DNA of 64,000 nt from Allium sativum (taxonomy: Eukaryota > Streptophyta > Magnoliopsida > Asparagales > Amaryllidaceae): assembly GCA_030737875.1 (NCBI GenBank), contig CM060926.1, positions 161,769,579 to 161,833,578 of the forward strand, read 5' to 3'. The position numbers and the translations under genes were made by a program. Each line of letters begins with the position of its first letter. Position 1 is the stretch's first letter. Shown one piece after another: positions 35,901 to 46,994 of this stretch. The notes beneath the pieces were generated by a model. That model made no database searches, was not told the DNA's origin, and worked only from the letters and a program-made list of their open reading frames with translations.

Positions 35901-37257
35901 GGGTCACAAGAAATATCAAGGGTCTTTCCACAACGAGTCAACAATCTAACTACCCTTCTTTCACAATCTAGGATGGCCCCATATCTAGTTAGCCAATCCA
36001 TACCTAGAATCAAGTCGTAGCCCATGAAGCCAAGAACAAAGGCGTTGCATTCAAACCCAACGCCCAAGATAAACACTCTCAAATCCCGATAGATCATAGA
36101 AAGATGAGCCGAACCACCAATATGATTTGAGACTACTAAGGGATCTGTAACTAAACTAGTATTTATGTGCAGTGTTTCAACTAATGATGTAGAGATAAAT
36201 GAATGTGATGCACCGGAATCAAATAAAGTACGGACAGGATGATCAAACAGAAAAACTAAACTTTTAACGGAAATTGCTCTACCTCGTTCTTGCAGCGGTG
36301 GGACCACGAGAGCCTGAACTTGCCCCCTTGCCTGCCCTGGTGCCATAAGATCCTGCACCTGTCCTCCCGAGGTAGACCTTGCCCTCTGCCCTTTCCTTGG
36401 GTAGTCCTTAATCAGATGTCCCGCTTCACCACAGTGGAAACAACCAGTCTTCTTTTTCTTTCTACAATCTTTACTTAGATGGCCGGGTGTCCCACAGTTA
36501 AAACATCTTTTCTTTCCCTTACCATTGTTGCCTTTACCACCTTTCTTGTTCTGTTGTTGCTGTTGCGGTTTCTTTTGATCCCCTTTCTTCTCGGGTGCCT
36601 TATTAACATTGGCGCCCTTCTCTTGTTCATGCATAAGCGCCATGTCAACTAGTCTCTCAAAGGTAGCCCCCATGGGGATGTGGGTCATAGCTAACCCATG
36701 AAGCGGCTCGTTCAAACCCTTAACAAATCTCAGGGCCTTCATTTCTGGTGTATTCACCAAGTCCAAGCCAAATCTCGCCAACTGATTTAACTTGTTGACG
36801 TATTCTTTCACTGATATATTCCCCTGCTTCAATGCCAAAAACCTTTCCATGTATAGATTCTCTTCAGCTCATGAGAGAAACTTTGCCTCAAACCTACGCC
36901 TGAAATCTGGCCATGTATCAACTGGACGCTCTCCATTAGTGACCTCCCACCAAAACGAGGCATCATCCGTCATTAGCCAGGCAGATAACTGGACCTTTCT
37001 TCCATCTTCCACTTCAAAGATCCCAAACAATTCTTCCACCTCCTTTAGCCAATTTCGAGCTTCAACAAATGTCTCCGCCCGTGAAAAGGTTATCCACCCA
37101 TTGCCCAAAAGTCCTTACATATCTTTGCAAAAGTATCGACACAAAGAGGAGGAGGAGGAATATTTGCTGGACCTGCGGTGGTGGCCCTAGTCTCCAAATA
37201 CCTCTTAAACCATCCTGGTATCGGTATCCCCTCGGGTATCTCGGGAATTCCAGACAT
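32902..37257 (-). pseudogene. Gypsy C gag-pol polyprotein (multiply broken)
   Basis: Homologous over its length to the H polyprotein. The start is ATG at 37257-37255 (MSGIPEIPEGIPIPGWFKRY). Defects: a stop/frameshift near 37100, an in-frame TGA at 36871-36869, a second zinc knuckle ending in Tyr instead of Cys (CFHCGEAGHLIKDY), a frameshift near 35600 just before the RT palm, a stop near 35442, stop codons near 35215 and 34813, and a frameshift near 33340 in the integrase C-terminus. Retained signatures are DSGASHSF (protease), FVDDILIF (RT, about 35280-35250), TDACGT and DHKSLKYLF (RNase H), and the integrase motifs [17 protein letters not shown] and [10 protein letters not shown]. The tail has LVKVQWGDDENNATWE, chromodomain-like. 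No function is expected. Confidence 0.95.
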
Positions 37258-37450
37258 GATGAAACGAAAAAGGAAAGATTCATTTCAAAAGAACCGAAGG
37301 AAAGATATATGGCTCTTGGGGTTATGCTTTCTAAAATAAGCTTTTCTCTAGAAAATACTTTCCTTAAAACATACTTTTGAAGGTACTTCTTTATAAAAGT
37401 GTTTTTGAAAAACAGTTTTTCAAAATTCATATATGTTCTGGTAACCTTCA

Positions 37451-37462
37451 TCTCTGATACCA
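37451..37462 (-). other. Primer binding site of gypsy C
   Basis: Minus strand TGGTATCAGAGA, one mismatch to the tRNA-Met consensus, two bases after the 5' LTR end. It fixes the element's orientation. Confidence 0.85.
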
Positions 37463-37464
37463 CA

Positions 37465-39489
37465 TGTAACACCCCACGTCCATTAATGTCACTCACAAAG
37501 GGAATGCATTAACTTCTATGGAGCGTTTTAAGTGCGTATAGAACAGAAACTTAACAACAAGACAAATATAAATAGTACTTAAAAATTTAAAATTTTATTC
37601 ATTGCAGCGGTAAACACATAGGTTTGATTACATCCTCAAAAACCAGAGTCAAAGTACATAATATCCATCTTGACTAAATCAAAGTACATAAATTGAAAGA
37701 CATAACCCCAACACAAAATAGCCATAAATAAGATAGGCTGAACTTTTACTTCAACGATCCAAGCAACTTCTAAAAGCAAGAGATACAACTGTCCAAAATC
37801 AAGATCCACTGGTGCTAGTCCCACCCTGAGCACCTGGGGGGAAAAGGAAGAAAAGAGGTGGAAACAAAGGGGGTCAGACATAAAGTCTAGCGAGTGCGAT
37901 AACTTTAAAAATATAATTACCAAAATAACTAGGCTAAGGCATAAGTTGGAAAATAAGGAAATGACTGTGAACAATTGGGTATGACAGAGTAAACAAGGAA
38001 ATAAGATGAACAAATATAACGTTAAAGGCACACCTAAACCACTATAAGATAAGTACTATACTGCACCACCACTAGTCACCTTAAAGTTGATCCCGCCTAC
38101 AGAACTTAATAATGATAATGGTAGTTTCGTGCACCCCAAGTTGCCTTTATAGGTGTCGCCTGCCCCTATCACCATTAGGTGTACCCACTACCCCCATGCG
38201 ATCGGCTCCCTAACTTGTAGATACTCGTGATGGCCCCACAGTGGGGTGTATCACTCCCCAAAGTGGCAACATGATACGACCAACAATGCATGGCTTATAC
38301 CTACACGATGCAACAACGTCTTACCTACCAACCCGGGCCCACACACGGACATGAACCCGTTGGACTTGCGTTGCCACCGCTAACCCGTTTTGGCCTCTTA
38401 CAGTCAAGCCCAGTATGCGTGTCCCGTCCTCGACTTGGGTCAAGCCCACAAAGATACTTATGGGTTACTGGTTGAAACGGACCCTCATTACTTGACACAA
38501 GCTATCCACCTAAGCTTGGTCCCCTATAGTACATCCTACTTAACCCTCTTCTTATTCAAGTTCACTTACGTGTTTCAATTTGGGTTAAGTGTTTCTAATC
38601 GTATTTCACAAACCACCCAAGGCACCCACTTAACCCTCATGTCCCACCATATGTTTATCTGGTTAAGTGTTTCTTAATTCATTAACACCGTAACCTTGTA
38701 AAGACCTCCCACATTAGACTGGCATTTGTGGCAGCTGGATTTGCCGGGCGGGTCCGGGCAGTCTTACACCACAAACGAACCTAACCTCGTTTCTTTACAA
38801 CTGTTACGCATTTAATTTATGCTTAAAACCTCCCACATTAGACTGGCATTTGTGGCAGCTGGATTTGCCGGGCGGGTCCGGGCAGTCTTACACCACAAAA
38901 GAGCCTAACCTCGTGTCTTAGGCAATTAATTACACATAATTAATTATCCCCCAATTTGAATTAATTTCCCTATTCAAATTATCAATCAATTCCAAATTTA
39001 ACTATGTCCATAATTGACTCAATTATGTCCATCTATTTATGGTATGCAAAATTATACCAATTATCATCACAAATTTATTTTATGCCATTTAAGGCATTTA
39101 TGCCAATTCTCAATATTAAATCTTTTAATATTATCCCATTGCCCCACGTTGTACGTTCGTTCGATTAGTGTAAAATATACGTTAGACTCGAATAGTCTAA
39201 CTTATGGAATAAAGAGAAAACATCACAACATACATAGAAATAAAACTAGATCTAAACATAAGGGGTGAACTTGCATGTGTGAATGAGGTTCTTCATCTAA
39301 AACTTGCATAGGCCAAAGTCACAAACTTGCATAAAACTACATATGTCATAGATCTAAATCTAAAGGTGTAAACTTGTTTAGGTAATAGTCACAAACTTGC
39401 ATAAACCATGTATGTCATAGATCTAATCATAAGGTGTAAACTTGCATAGGCAATAACCAAAAACTTACATTACATGATTCATACTCCAA

Positions 39490-39552
<63 letters not shown>

Positions 39553-40684
39553 CATACTTGCATATGTGATTTATGCAACATAACGATGGTGTAAACTTAC
39601 ATATAAACATGTAAACTAGCATGTAGAATTTTGTATACTAGCATATAACTCACACATGTCATAGCCTAACTTTAGATCTAATTTACACATAAAATAGATG
39701 TCATGAAACATGTAAGGTTGTATATAATTTTCACTAACTTGTATATGATTCATATCTAAATTAACATCTAAACTTGCATACATACGTATGATTTATCATA
39801 TGAATTAGTTCCAACAACATAACCAAACTAGCATATGAAACATCATTATGAATTGATTATACATAAGCCAATCATAGAATTACAACATAGATGATAACAT
39901 CACAACTTTACAACATAGATGATAACATCATAGAACTTACAACATAGATAATAACATATGGTCAATGATTCACAACATAACCATATAATCCAAATCATAG
40001 CTCAATCCAATTAAATTGCTAATTATCTTATTAAAGAAATCGAACTCACAACTCAAAGAAGGTTTTGAGTTCAGAAATCTGAGTTCTGAAATTGATTTAG
40101 CTTTCCTTTGAAGAAGACAATTTGTTGCGGTTTATATTAGAATTGAATTGGTTAGCTTTTCTTCCTCTCTAATTGGTGGCAGCTATTCTAGGTTGCAAGG
40201 TGACGGCATGGAGGCCATGATTCTAAATTTTATTTGATTTTAGGGTTTCAGTCTACATGTGTTTTTATAGAGTTTAGGATTAATTTAGGCCATCCGATCA
40301 ACACAGAATTAACCCCAGCCATTCAGACCAGATCAGAAACCCTAATGACTCAGCATACAGTCATTAAAAGGTCATCAAACAAATCTGGCCGGGGGGGGAG
40401 GGGGGCAGGTCGACCCCCTGGTCGACCTGGCCCTGGCGGGAAATTTCCGGCTAGCCCAATCTGACTCTGAAATTCAAATCTTTGAAATTTGTTTAAATTT
40501 TTATGAAACTTCCGATGGCCATAACTTCTTCATACGAAGTCCAATTCACGCAAACTCGGACTCTATCTCAACCAGAATTCTGAGACGAACACAATGGCGC
40601 AACCTGTTTCCCTTAATTCTCACATCTGAGATTAGTTATTCTTTAATTTGTGAACATTTATATTGAAAATTACGGGGTGTTACA
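37465..40684 (-). repeat. Gypsy C 5' LTR
   Basis: A 3220-bp LTR, uninterrupted. It includes a tandem pair of ~122-bp repeats (from about 38704 and 38826), AACTTGCAT repeats (39268-39450), (TA)n at 39495-39548, a TATA box near 40262-40270, a shortened GTCGAC array (about 40407-40430) and a half-decayed E2F palindrome (40435-40452). The intact target site of gypsy H is at 38763-38767. Open frames (for example 38390-38677) mirror those in the left copy and are not genes. Confidence 0.95.
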
Positions 40685-42159
40685 CAAGTCCTTTGCATGA
40701 AATAAAAAGACAAATTCCAATGCAATGGAAAAGTGCCAAAATTAGTGGAAATTTTTTGTTTGATTTCATCAAGTATGTTTATTTCAATATGTGATATTTA
40801 AATAATATAAAAATAATGCTTTCATGATATGCTTTAAGTTATGGAAAAAAAAGTTCACTAAATGTTGAAAATAAGTGTAAAGTAAGTTAAAAGAAAGATT
40901 TATGTTAATTTTTCATAAAAAGAAAAGAAAGGAAAAGATTATAAAAGAAAAACAATATAAATAATAACAAAATTTTATTTTTTTCATTATGTTGGAATAC
41001 TCTAGAAACAAATTTATTGAGGAGGAAAAAATATATATCTCATAAAGAGACAAACCATAATCATTATGTTGCATAAGAAAAATAAAAGAGAAAAGAAAAT
41101 AATAATAATTAAGGGCGCTTTGGGTTGGGAAAGTTCTAGAGAGGGGACTATGAATAAAAAGAAGTGAGTGAAGTTTTAACATTTCTTCTCTTTTTGGTTT
41201 GGATTGTGTATTCATGTTTGCATAGGTGAAATTTTTGATTGTAAATCAGCTCCTTCCCCCATATATAATTTATTCTTGTAATATTGGGAAATTAAGATTA
41301 GATTTGAAACAGGTTTGCGGTAGTATTGAAAAATTGAAGGCATTATAAGTTGAAAATGGTTGCGTGCATACAATTTTTACTACATGCAAGATATATGTTT
41401 AATTATATGTTTAATTACCTCATGTTTGTTGCATGCATATAATATTTATCATATGCAAGGTAGGGGAAATTTTTTATAAGGACAAACTAATTAAAAATTT
41501 TATCCAAAAGGACAAGCCACTAATAATTTATCCATAAGGACAGTAAATAGGCCAGCCCACTAATAACTAAAAAACTCCGTCACCCTTTCTCTCCTCTCTG
41601 ATTTCTTCTTCCGCTCCCTTTTTTCTTCTTCGATTTCTTCTTCCACGAAATCAGCAAATCAAAATTAACGAAATCATCTCAACCGGAAATCGAATCAAAT
41701 CAAATCCGCCTACTATCTTACAGTCTTATCTCAAACATAAATCGAACAGCAAAAATTAGAGCATGAAATCGATCTCAACAATCGAACAGCAAATCAAAGC
41801 CGCAGATTTTGATTTGGATTCGATAGACAGTAAAGATGATTTTGTGATTTTGATTTTGTGAATTCGTCATAGAAAATTGAACGAGAGAGACGATCAACAG
41901 AGATGAACGACGGAAGTTACATTTTTGGATGACGAATTTAGTAGCAGTTCGTAGGTATCATTTTTCCATTTTTTAAGGTATCATTTTTCTTGTTATTACA
42001 GTGTTATGCTTATATGTCAATTTATTTTCGTGATATATCAGTTTTCTATATGTACTGTTGCATTAGCTTAGCAACTCAATTGAAATTATGTCATTTTAAT
42101 CAATCAAAGTGGGATGTAAACATTTTGATTCATTAGTTTTCCTTTAAAATATCAAAGCA

Positions 42160-42570
42160 GTTTCTAGGTATCATTTTTACATTTTTTTAGGTATCATTTT
42201 TATATTTTCAACATGAATTTACATCCTAGAAGTTTTAAGGTATCATTTTTATATTTTTTTAGGTATCAGTTTTATATTTTCAACATGAATTTACATCATA
42301 GCAGTTTTTAGGTATCATTTTTATATTTTTTTAGGTATCAGTTTTATATTTTCAACATGAATTTACATCATAGCAGTTTTTAGGTATCATTTTTATATTT
42401 TCTAGGTATCAGTTTTATATTTTCAACATGAATTTACATCATAGCAGTTTTTAGGTATCATTTTTATATTTTTTTAGGTATCAGTTTTATATTTTCAACA
42501 TGAATTTACATCATAGCAGTTTTTAGGTATCATTTTTATATTATTTTAAGTATCAGTTTTATATTTTCTA
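42160..42570. repeat. ~72-bp tandem repeats inside the MULE, left arm
   Basis: About five units, each with GGTATCATTTTTATATTTTT, then AGGTATCAGTTTTATATTTT, then CAACATGAATTTACATCATA. The motif GGTATCATTTTTATA recurs in reverse complement in the right arm. Confidence 0.85.
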
Positions 42571-42944
42571 GTTGAATTTACAATATTATGTTGGTATAAG
42601 TTTTGATTGTGTATGGAATTCTTGCAGATACTGCATGCTGCTAGAGATTAGTTGAATTCAAGACAGGATTGCATACAAGTAAAAGTAAATGCATGAATGC
42701 ATGCTTGGAATGGGGAGCAGTGTTCTATGTACTTAGACTGTATAGGAAAAAAATGTATCATATTAAATCAGTTATGTATCATTGTAGGTATCATATGATA
42801 CAAGTGGGTATTATTGTGTATTAATGAGAATAATCTCATTTTTGTGACAATTGAATTGAATTGATTGCTATTATTTTTTTAATCAGTAGGTATTATTGTG
42901 AATAAATATTAATTTTGTGAGATTTGAATTGAGTTACATCACAG

Positions 42945-43800
42945 TGAATACAGTAAAAATTAATACAGCAACAAAAAGTAACTAAAAAAACATAGCATAG
43001 TGAATACAGTAAAAATGATACCCAAAAAAATATAAAAATGATACCTAAAAACTGTAGTAATGTTTTAAATAAAAAGCAACACAAAAATTACTTATATCAC
43101 AGTGAAATATGATTAATTCACAATTTGATTGATTAAAATGAAATAAATTCAACTAAATTACAAAGCTAGTGCAACAGTACAACAACAAAATTAATACAAC
43201 AACAAAAAGTAACTAAAAAAAACATAGCACATTGAACCCAGTAAAAATGATACCCAAAAAAAATATAAAAATGATACCTAAAAACTGCAGTAATGTTTTA
43301 AATAAAAAGTAGCACGAAAATTACTTACATTACAGTGAAATATAATTTATTCACAATTTGATTGAATAAAATGAAATAAATTCAATTGAATTACAAAGGT
43401 AGTGCAACAGTACAGCAACAAAATTAATACAGCAACAAAAAGTAACTAAAAAAAACATAGCACCAGTGAATATAGTAAAAATGATACCCAATACCTAAAA
43501 ACTGCAGTAATGTTTTAAATTAAAAGTAGCACAAAAATTACTTACATCACATTGAAATATGATTTGTTCACAATTTGATTGATCAAAATGAAATAAATTC
43601 AATTGAATTACAATGCTAGTGCAACAGTACAACAACAAAAATAATACAGCAACAAAAAGTAACTAAAAAAACATAGCACAGTGAATACAGTAAAAATGTT
43701 ACCCAAAAAAATTAAAAAAATGATACCTAAAAACTACAGTACTGTTTTAAATAAAAAGTAGCACAAAAATTACTTACACCACATTACTTACACCACATTT
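42945..43800. repeat. ~220-230-bp tandem repeats inside the MULE, right arm
   Basis: About four units, judged by CATAGCA at about 42991, 43223, 43456 and 43672. Each unit has AAAAATGATACC twice, the inverse of the left-arm motif, plus TACAGCAACAAAAAGTAACT. Together with the left arm it gives a partly fold-back architecture. Confidence 0.8.
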
Positions 43801-44513
43801 TGTTTGATTATAACAAAATAAGTTCGACTGTAATACATAGATAACGCAACAATACAAGTAAATATTAAATATAACATTAAAAACACATCAAATGAATATA
43901 AATCAGTGGTAAATAAACAAAAATGATACCTAGAAAAATATAAAAATGATACCAACGCGCTGAAAGGTTGAACATTAAAACTGCAGAACCAAGAGAAGTC
44001 ATGAATCACCGATAGAAATTAAAAAAACCTAATCGCACAGATGAACAGTAAGCTATAATGATTAAAAAAAACAATCGATGTAATCTCCAAAATCGAATTA
44101 GGGTTTCGACATTCTGTTAATGAATTGCATTATTTCGTGAATCGATTGCTTTATTTCCTGAAAGATGATTGCGCTATTGCTTGATTTTGGGATTTTGTGA
44201 AAGATTAATTCGTGATTAGAAGAAAAGAAACGCACTAGAGAAGAGAATTCGAGATAGAGAGAAGCGCGATGTCGGAATGAGAAAGAAAAAGAAATCGCAC
44301 GTGACAGTATATTGTCCTTGTGAATAAAAATTTAGTGGGCTGTCCTTATGGATAAAAAAGCCCTAAAATTTGTCCTTGTGAACATTTTCCTGTGCAAGGT
44401 ATATGAATAATTGCCTCGTACAAGAACATTTTGATAATTAATGAAAAAAATTATTAGGCCTTTGCAGGTCTATAAACAAAAAAAAACTAAAATTTTCAGT
44501 TTTTATTGGGATG

Positions 44514-44805
44514 GAGCAGCTGCAACTCCAAGAGCTGCAGCCATAGTGCAACCAGCTGCACTACACAATAGCAATGCAGTTGGGCTGCGTAGCAACGGCC
44601 CAGGAGGGCTGCACTGTGCAGCCCACGCGGGCTGCAGACTACAGCCAGGAGGGGGCTGCACATGTAGCCCACGTAGGCTGCAGAATGCAGCCCAGGCGGG
44701 CTGCACCCCGTACAGCCCAATTTTGCTGCACATGCAGCCCATCTCTGGGTTGCTCTGAGCAGCCCAGGCCAGCTGCATGGGGTTGGCTGCTCTGTGCAGC
44801 CCGGG
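44514..44805. repeat. GGCTGCA/TGCAGCC hairpin array in LTR D
   Basis: A GC-rich island in AT-rich LTR. GGGCTGCA and TGCAGCCC recur alternately, several times as inverted pairs a few bases apart (GGGCTGCACTGTGCAGCCC near 44606-44624). All six frames are partly open because of the repeat, and none resembles a protein. A counterpart is in the 3' LTR at 62411-62630. Confidence 0.8.
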
Positions 44806-45541
44806 GCAAAATAAAAAAAATTAAAATTATTTTTGTTTTATAATAAGATTTTCTTTAAAATAATTATATGTTTTATATTAGAAAATTATTGTTTTCTTTA
44901 AGAAATTCGAAAGCAATTTTTTTCCTATGAGCGAAAATAATAGTATTATATATAAATTAAATGGTCAAATATTTTGTTAATTTCAATTAAGTTTGACATA
45001 CTAAATAGTGCCTCTGTTTCATTTTAATACATAAGTATGATAGGGTACTTGTGTATTATAGCGAAATGGAAGAGTAACAATCTATGGACAAGTGTTAACC
45101 TTTCTGGAAAGTATACTGGGTTTTATAAAACTTACTTTAATGAATGTTACCATGATTGGTTTTATGTAGTGTTTTGGCGTTATAAACACTATGAATTTTT
45201 AGGGCATGAATTTACAAAATAATGTTTTAAAAATATTTTTGATTTTGGGATTGGGATAGATTGGACTCTGTTGTACTAATGGACCAAAACTCCATCTTGG
45301 TCGACCTGATTCAGGATCGCTACCTGAATTGGTGGTTTTAAATTTCTCCCATCTACCACCAAAGGTCAATGGTTTACTACATTGGGCAATTTTGTTGTTT
45401 TGATCGGGATTCCCGATCAGCGGGTCACGGACTACAATAGATGAAGGTGTGGGGGTCCCACAAGAAGTACCGTTAACGGGTAGCATACGGCCTTCCCCTT
45501 GGACCATCTTGGTTATCCTGGGTTGATAGTCAGGTGTGTGT

Positions 45542-46933
45542 TGTTGGAGAATGGAGTTTTGATGACAAAAACCTTATTTCAATTATCATTGATTCTAAAA
45601 TATATACTAACATCTTTATCTAGAATATATATATACACACACACATATGCAGGATTTGTATACAGGAATTAATACTGAAGATTGTATAGTTTAAAGTGCT
45701 TTTAGAGATTCAGAATAGATTCAAGACTCATGAGTAATCAAGATCTCAAGAGTTCAAGTATAATATATTTGTAGAGTCTAGATTTTGTATGACTCTAAAT
45801 AGCACTCCAGGTTCAAATCCAAATTCAAATTCTGATTTTTCAATTCTTTTCTCAATCCCTTCTATTTTGTTTTTTGATTTGATTCTCAATCCTCACTATT
45901 TTGTTTTTATACTTGTTTCTATTTTTATTCTTCTTCTTTTTTCAAATTTAAGTTTTTATATATACTTTATTTATATTTTATAGTTAAAAACCTTATAATT
46001 TTATAATTATATTTGTATAGTTTAAAAATATGTTTTCATATGTTTTTCTATCATATAATATTGATTTACAACATTAGAATTTTACTAAAGAATTTCCGGA
46101 TTTAATTTTGTATCAAAACTCTTGAAAAATGCTTTGAAAATGAAATTTATACATAAGTATGTCGACATAGTAAAATATGTATGTCGACATATAACAGCTA
46201 ATTTTTTAATTTTGAAGGGAAATGTCTTTTCACTATTTGAAACGCTTCAGAACCGTTGCAACCCTTCATTCTCTATAAAAAGAGATTAAAACCAAATTTT
46301 CTAACGTCTCTTCTTCTCCATCTTCATTTCCTTTCATCCTATCATAATTCTTAATCATTTTTATGGATTTTACACTTATACTCTATTGAATTCACTTCTG
46401 ATTTGATAAAACTTCTTCTCTCTACACTCTCTACTCTCTGAATCAAGTGCTATTGAAGAGTTATAGGGTTGTTTTGTAATTGTTTGAGTTGAAAGACCCT
46501 GTTTGTAAGTCAAAGAGAAAACGGTTTATCCTTATAGCCGTGAAATCAAGGAATAGGAGTCGGTGTGCCCTTGTTGAGCCGTGAAATCAAGGGATAGGAG
46601 TCGATGTCCCCTTGTTGAGCCATGAAATCAAGGAGGTTGTATTTGGCTATTTGAAAATAGTAATAAAACTCTGCACAATCCAGCGTTGTGCAGGACTGGA
46701 CGTAGGAGTGATCTGAACCAGTATAAAATTCGGTGTGTTCTTTCCTTTTCTGCACTTTTATCTTTGTTTATTTTGCATCTGTGTTTGGATTTGTGTCTGT
46801 AATTGTGTTTGTGGTGTTTGATTCATCCCATAGTTATATCTAGTTTTTAGTTTTGTTTAAATTCTTACAAACACTATTCACCCCCCCTCTAGTGTTTGCT
46901 TTGCTTGAACGATCCATTCTGTAGTTCCTAACA
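45542..46933 (+). repeat. Copia F 5' LTR
   Basis: TGTTGGAGAATGG...GTTCCTAACA, 1392 bp. It holds the ATGTCGACAT pair (46159-46190), a TATA box CTATAAAAAG (46273-46282) and a ~42-bp tandem repeat based on CCGTGAAATCAAGG (about 46538-46632, 2.5 copies). Confidence 0.9.
46159..46282 (+). promoter_or_regulatory. Copia F LTR promoter: ATGTCGACAT pair and TATA
   Basis: Exact ATGTCGACAT at 46159-46168 and 46181-46190 (22 bp start to start, 12 bp between), followed 82 bp later by CTATAAAAAG. The palindrome contains inverted TGTC/GACA half sites. No known factor is assigned. Confidence 0.65.
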
Positions 46934-46935
46934 AT

Positions 46936-46947
46936 TGGTATCAGAGC
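46936..46947 (+). other. Primer binding site of copia F
   Basis: TGGTATCAGAGC, two bases after the LTR end. Confidence 0.92.
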
Positions 46948-46994
46948 AAGGTCTTTCAAAAAGTTCATAATATGATTTTTGAAAATTTGGTAAA

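Larger units (their letters stand above)
17961..40684 (-). mobile_element. Gypsy C, degenerate chromovirus inserted in LTR D
   Basis: TSD CAAGT at 17956-17960 and 40685-40689. The uninterrupted site is present at 61240-61244. LTRs run TGTAACACCCC...GGGGTGTTACA in plus-strand reading. The right LTR is 37465-40684. The left LTR is 17961-19262 plus 30374-32317, split by gypsy H. The element lies on the minus strand: primer site next to the right LTR, polypurine tract next to the left LTR, and gag-pol between. The interior is full length but broken. The type is a long-LTR chromovirus, Tekay/Del-like by protein order and C-terminal chromodomain-like tail. Confidence 0.95.
41463..44392. mobile_element. 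Non-autonomous Mutator-like (MULE) element
   Basis: A 9-bp target duplication TGCAAGGTA flanks it (41454-41462 and 44393-44401), and the empty site exists at 62296-62304. The terminal inverted repeats align without gaps over about 86 bp: left GGGGAAATTTTTTATAAGGA, right (reverse complement) CAGGAAAATGTTCACAAGGA. Both then carry further copies of ATCC.WAAGGACA and CCACTAAWAATTT. A 9-bp duplication and TIRs of this kind are typical of MULEs. There is no transposase ORF. The interior is AT-rich and made largely of repeats in opposite orientations. Confidence 0.88.
40690..45541 (+). repeat. Gypsy D/G 5' LTR, second piece
   Basis: Continues from 17960 after gypsy C and matches 61245 onward. It is interrupted by a MULE (41463-44392). 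Relative to the 3' LTR it lacks about 330 bp at position 41162. It includes the GGCTGCA hairpin array (44514-44805). It ends at CAGGTGTGTGT (45541), where copia F starts. The 3' copy continues TATGGCGTTATGAG at that point. Confidence 0.88.

Noticed and set aside
41463..44392. Considered as a host intergenic region or a Helitron
   Set aside because: It has a 9-bp duplication, terminal inverted repeats and an empty site in the sister LTR. Helitrons make no TSD and have no TIRs.
44441..44843. Overlapping frames of 74-105 codons on both strands rich in Cys, Ala and Gln
   Set aside because: They come from the GGCTGCA/TGCAGCC repeat, which removes stops in several frames. They are not conserved in frame in the 3' LTR copy.
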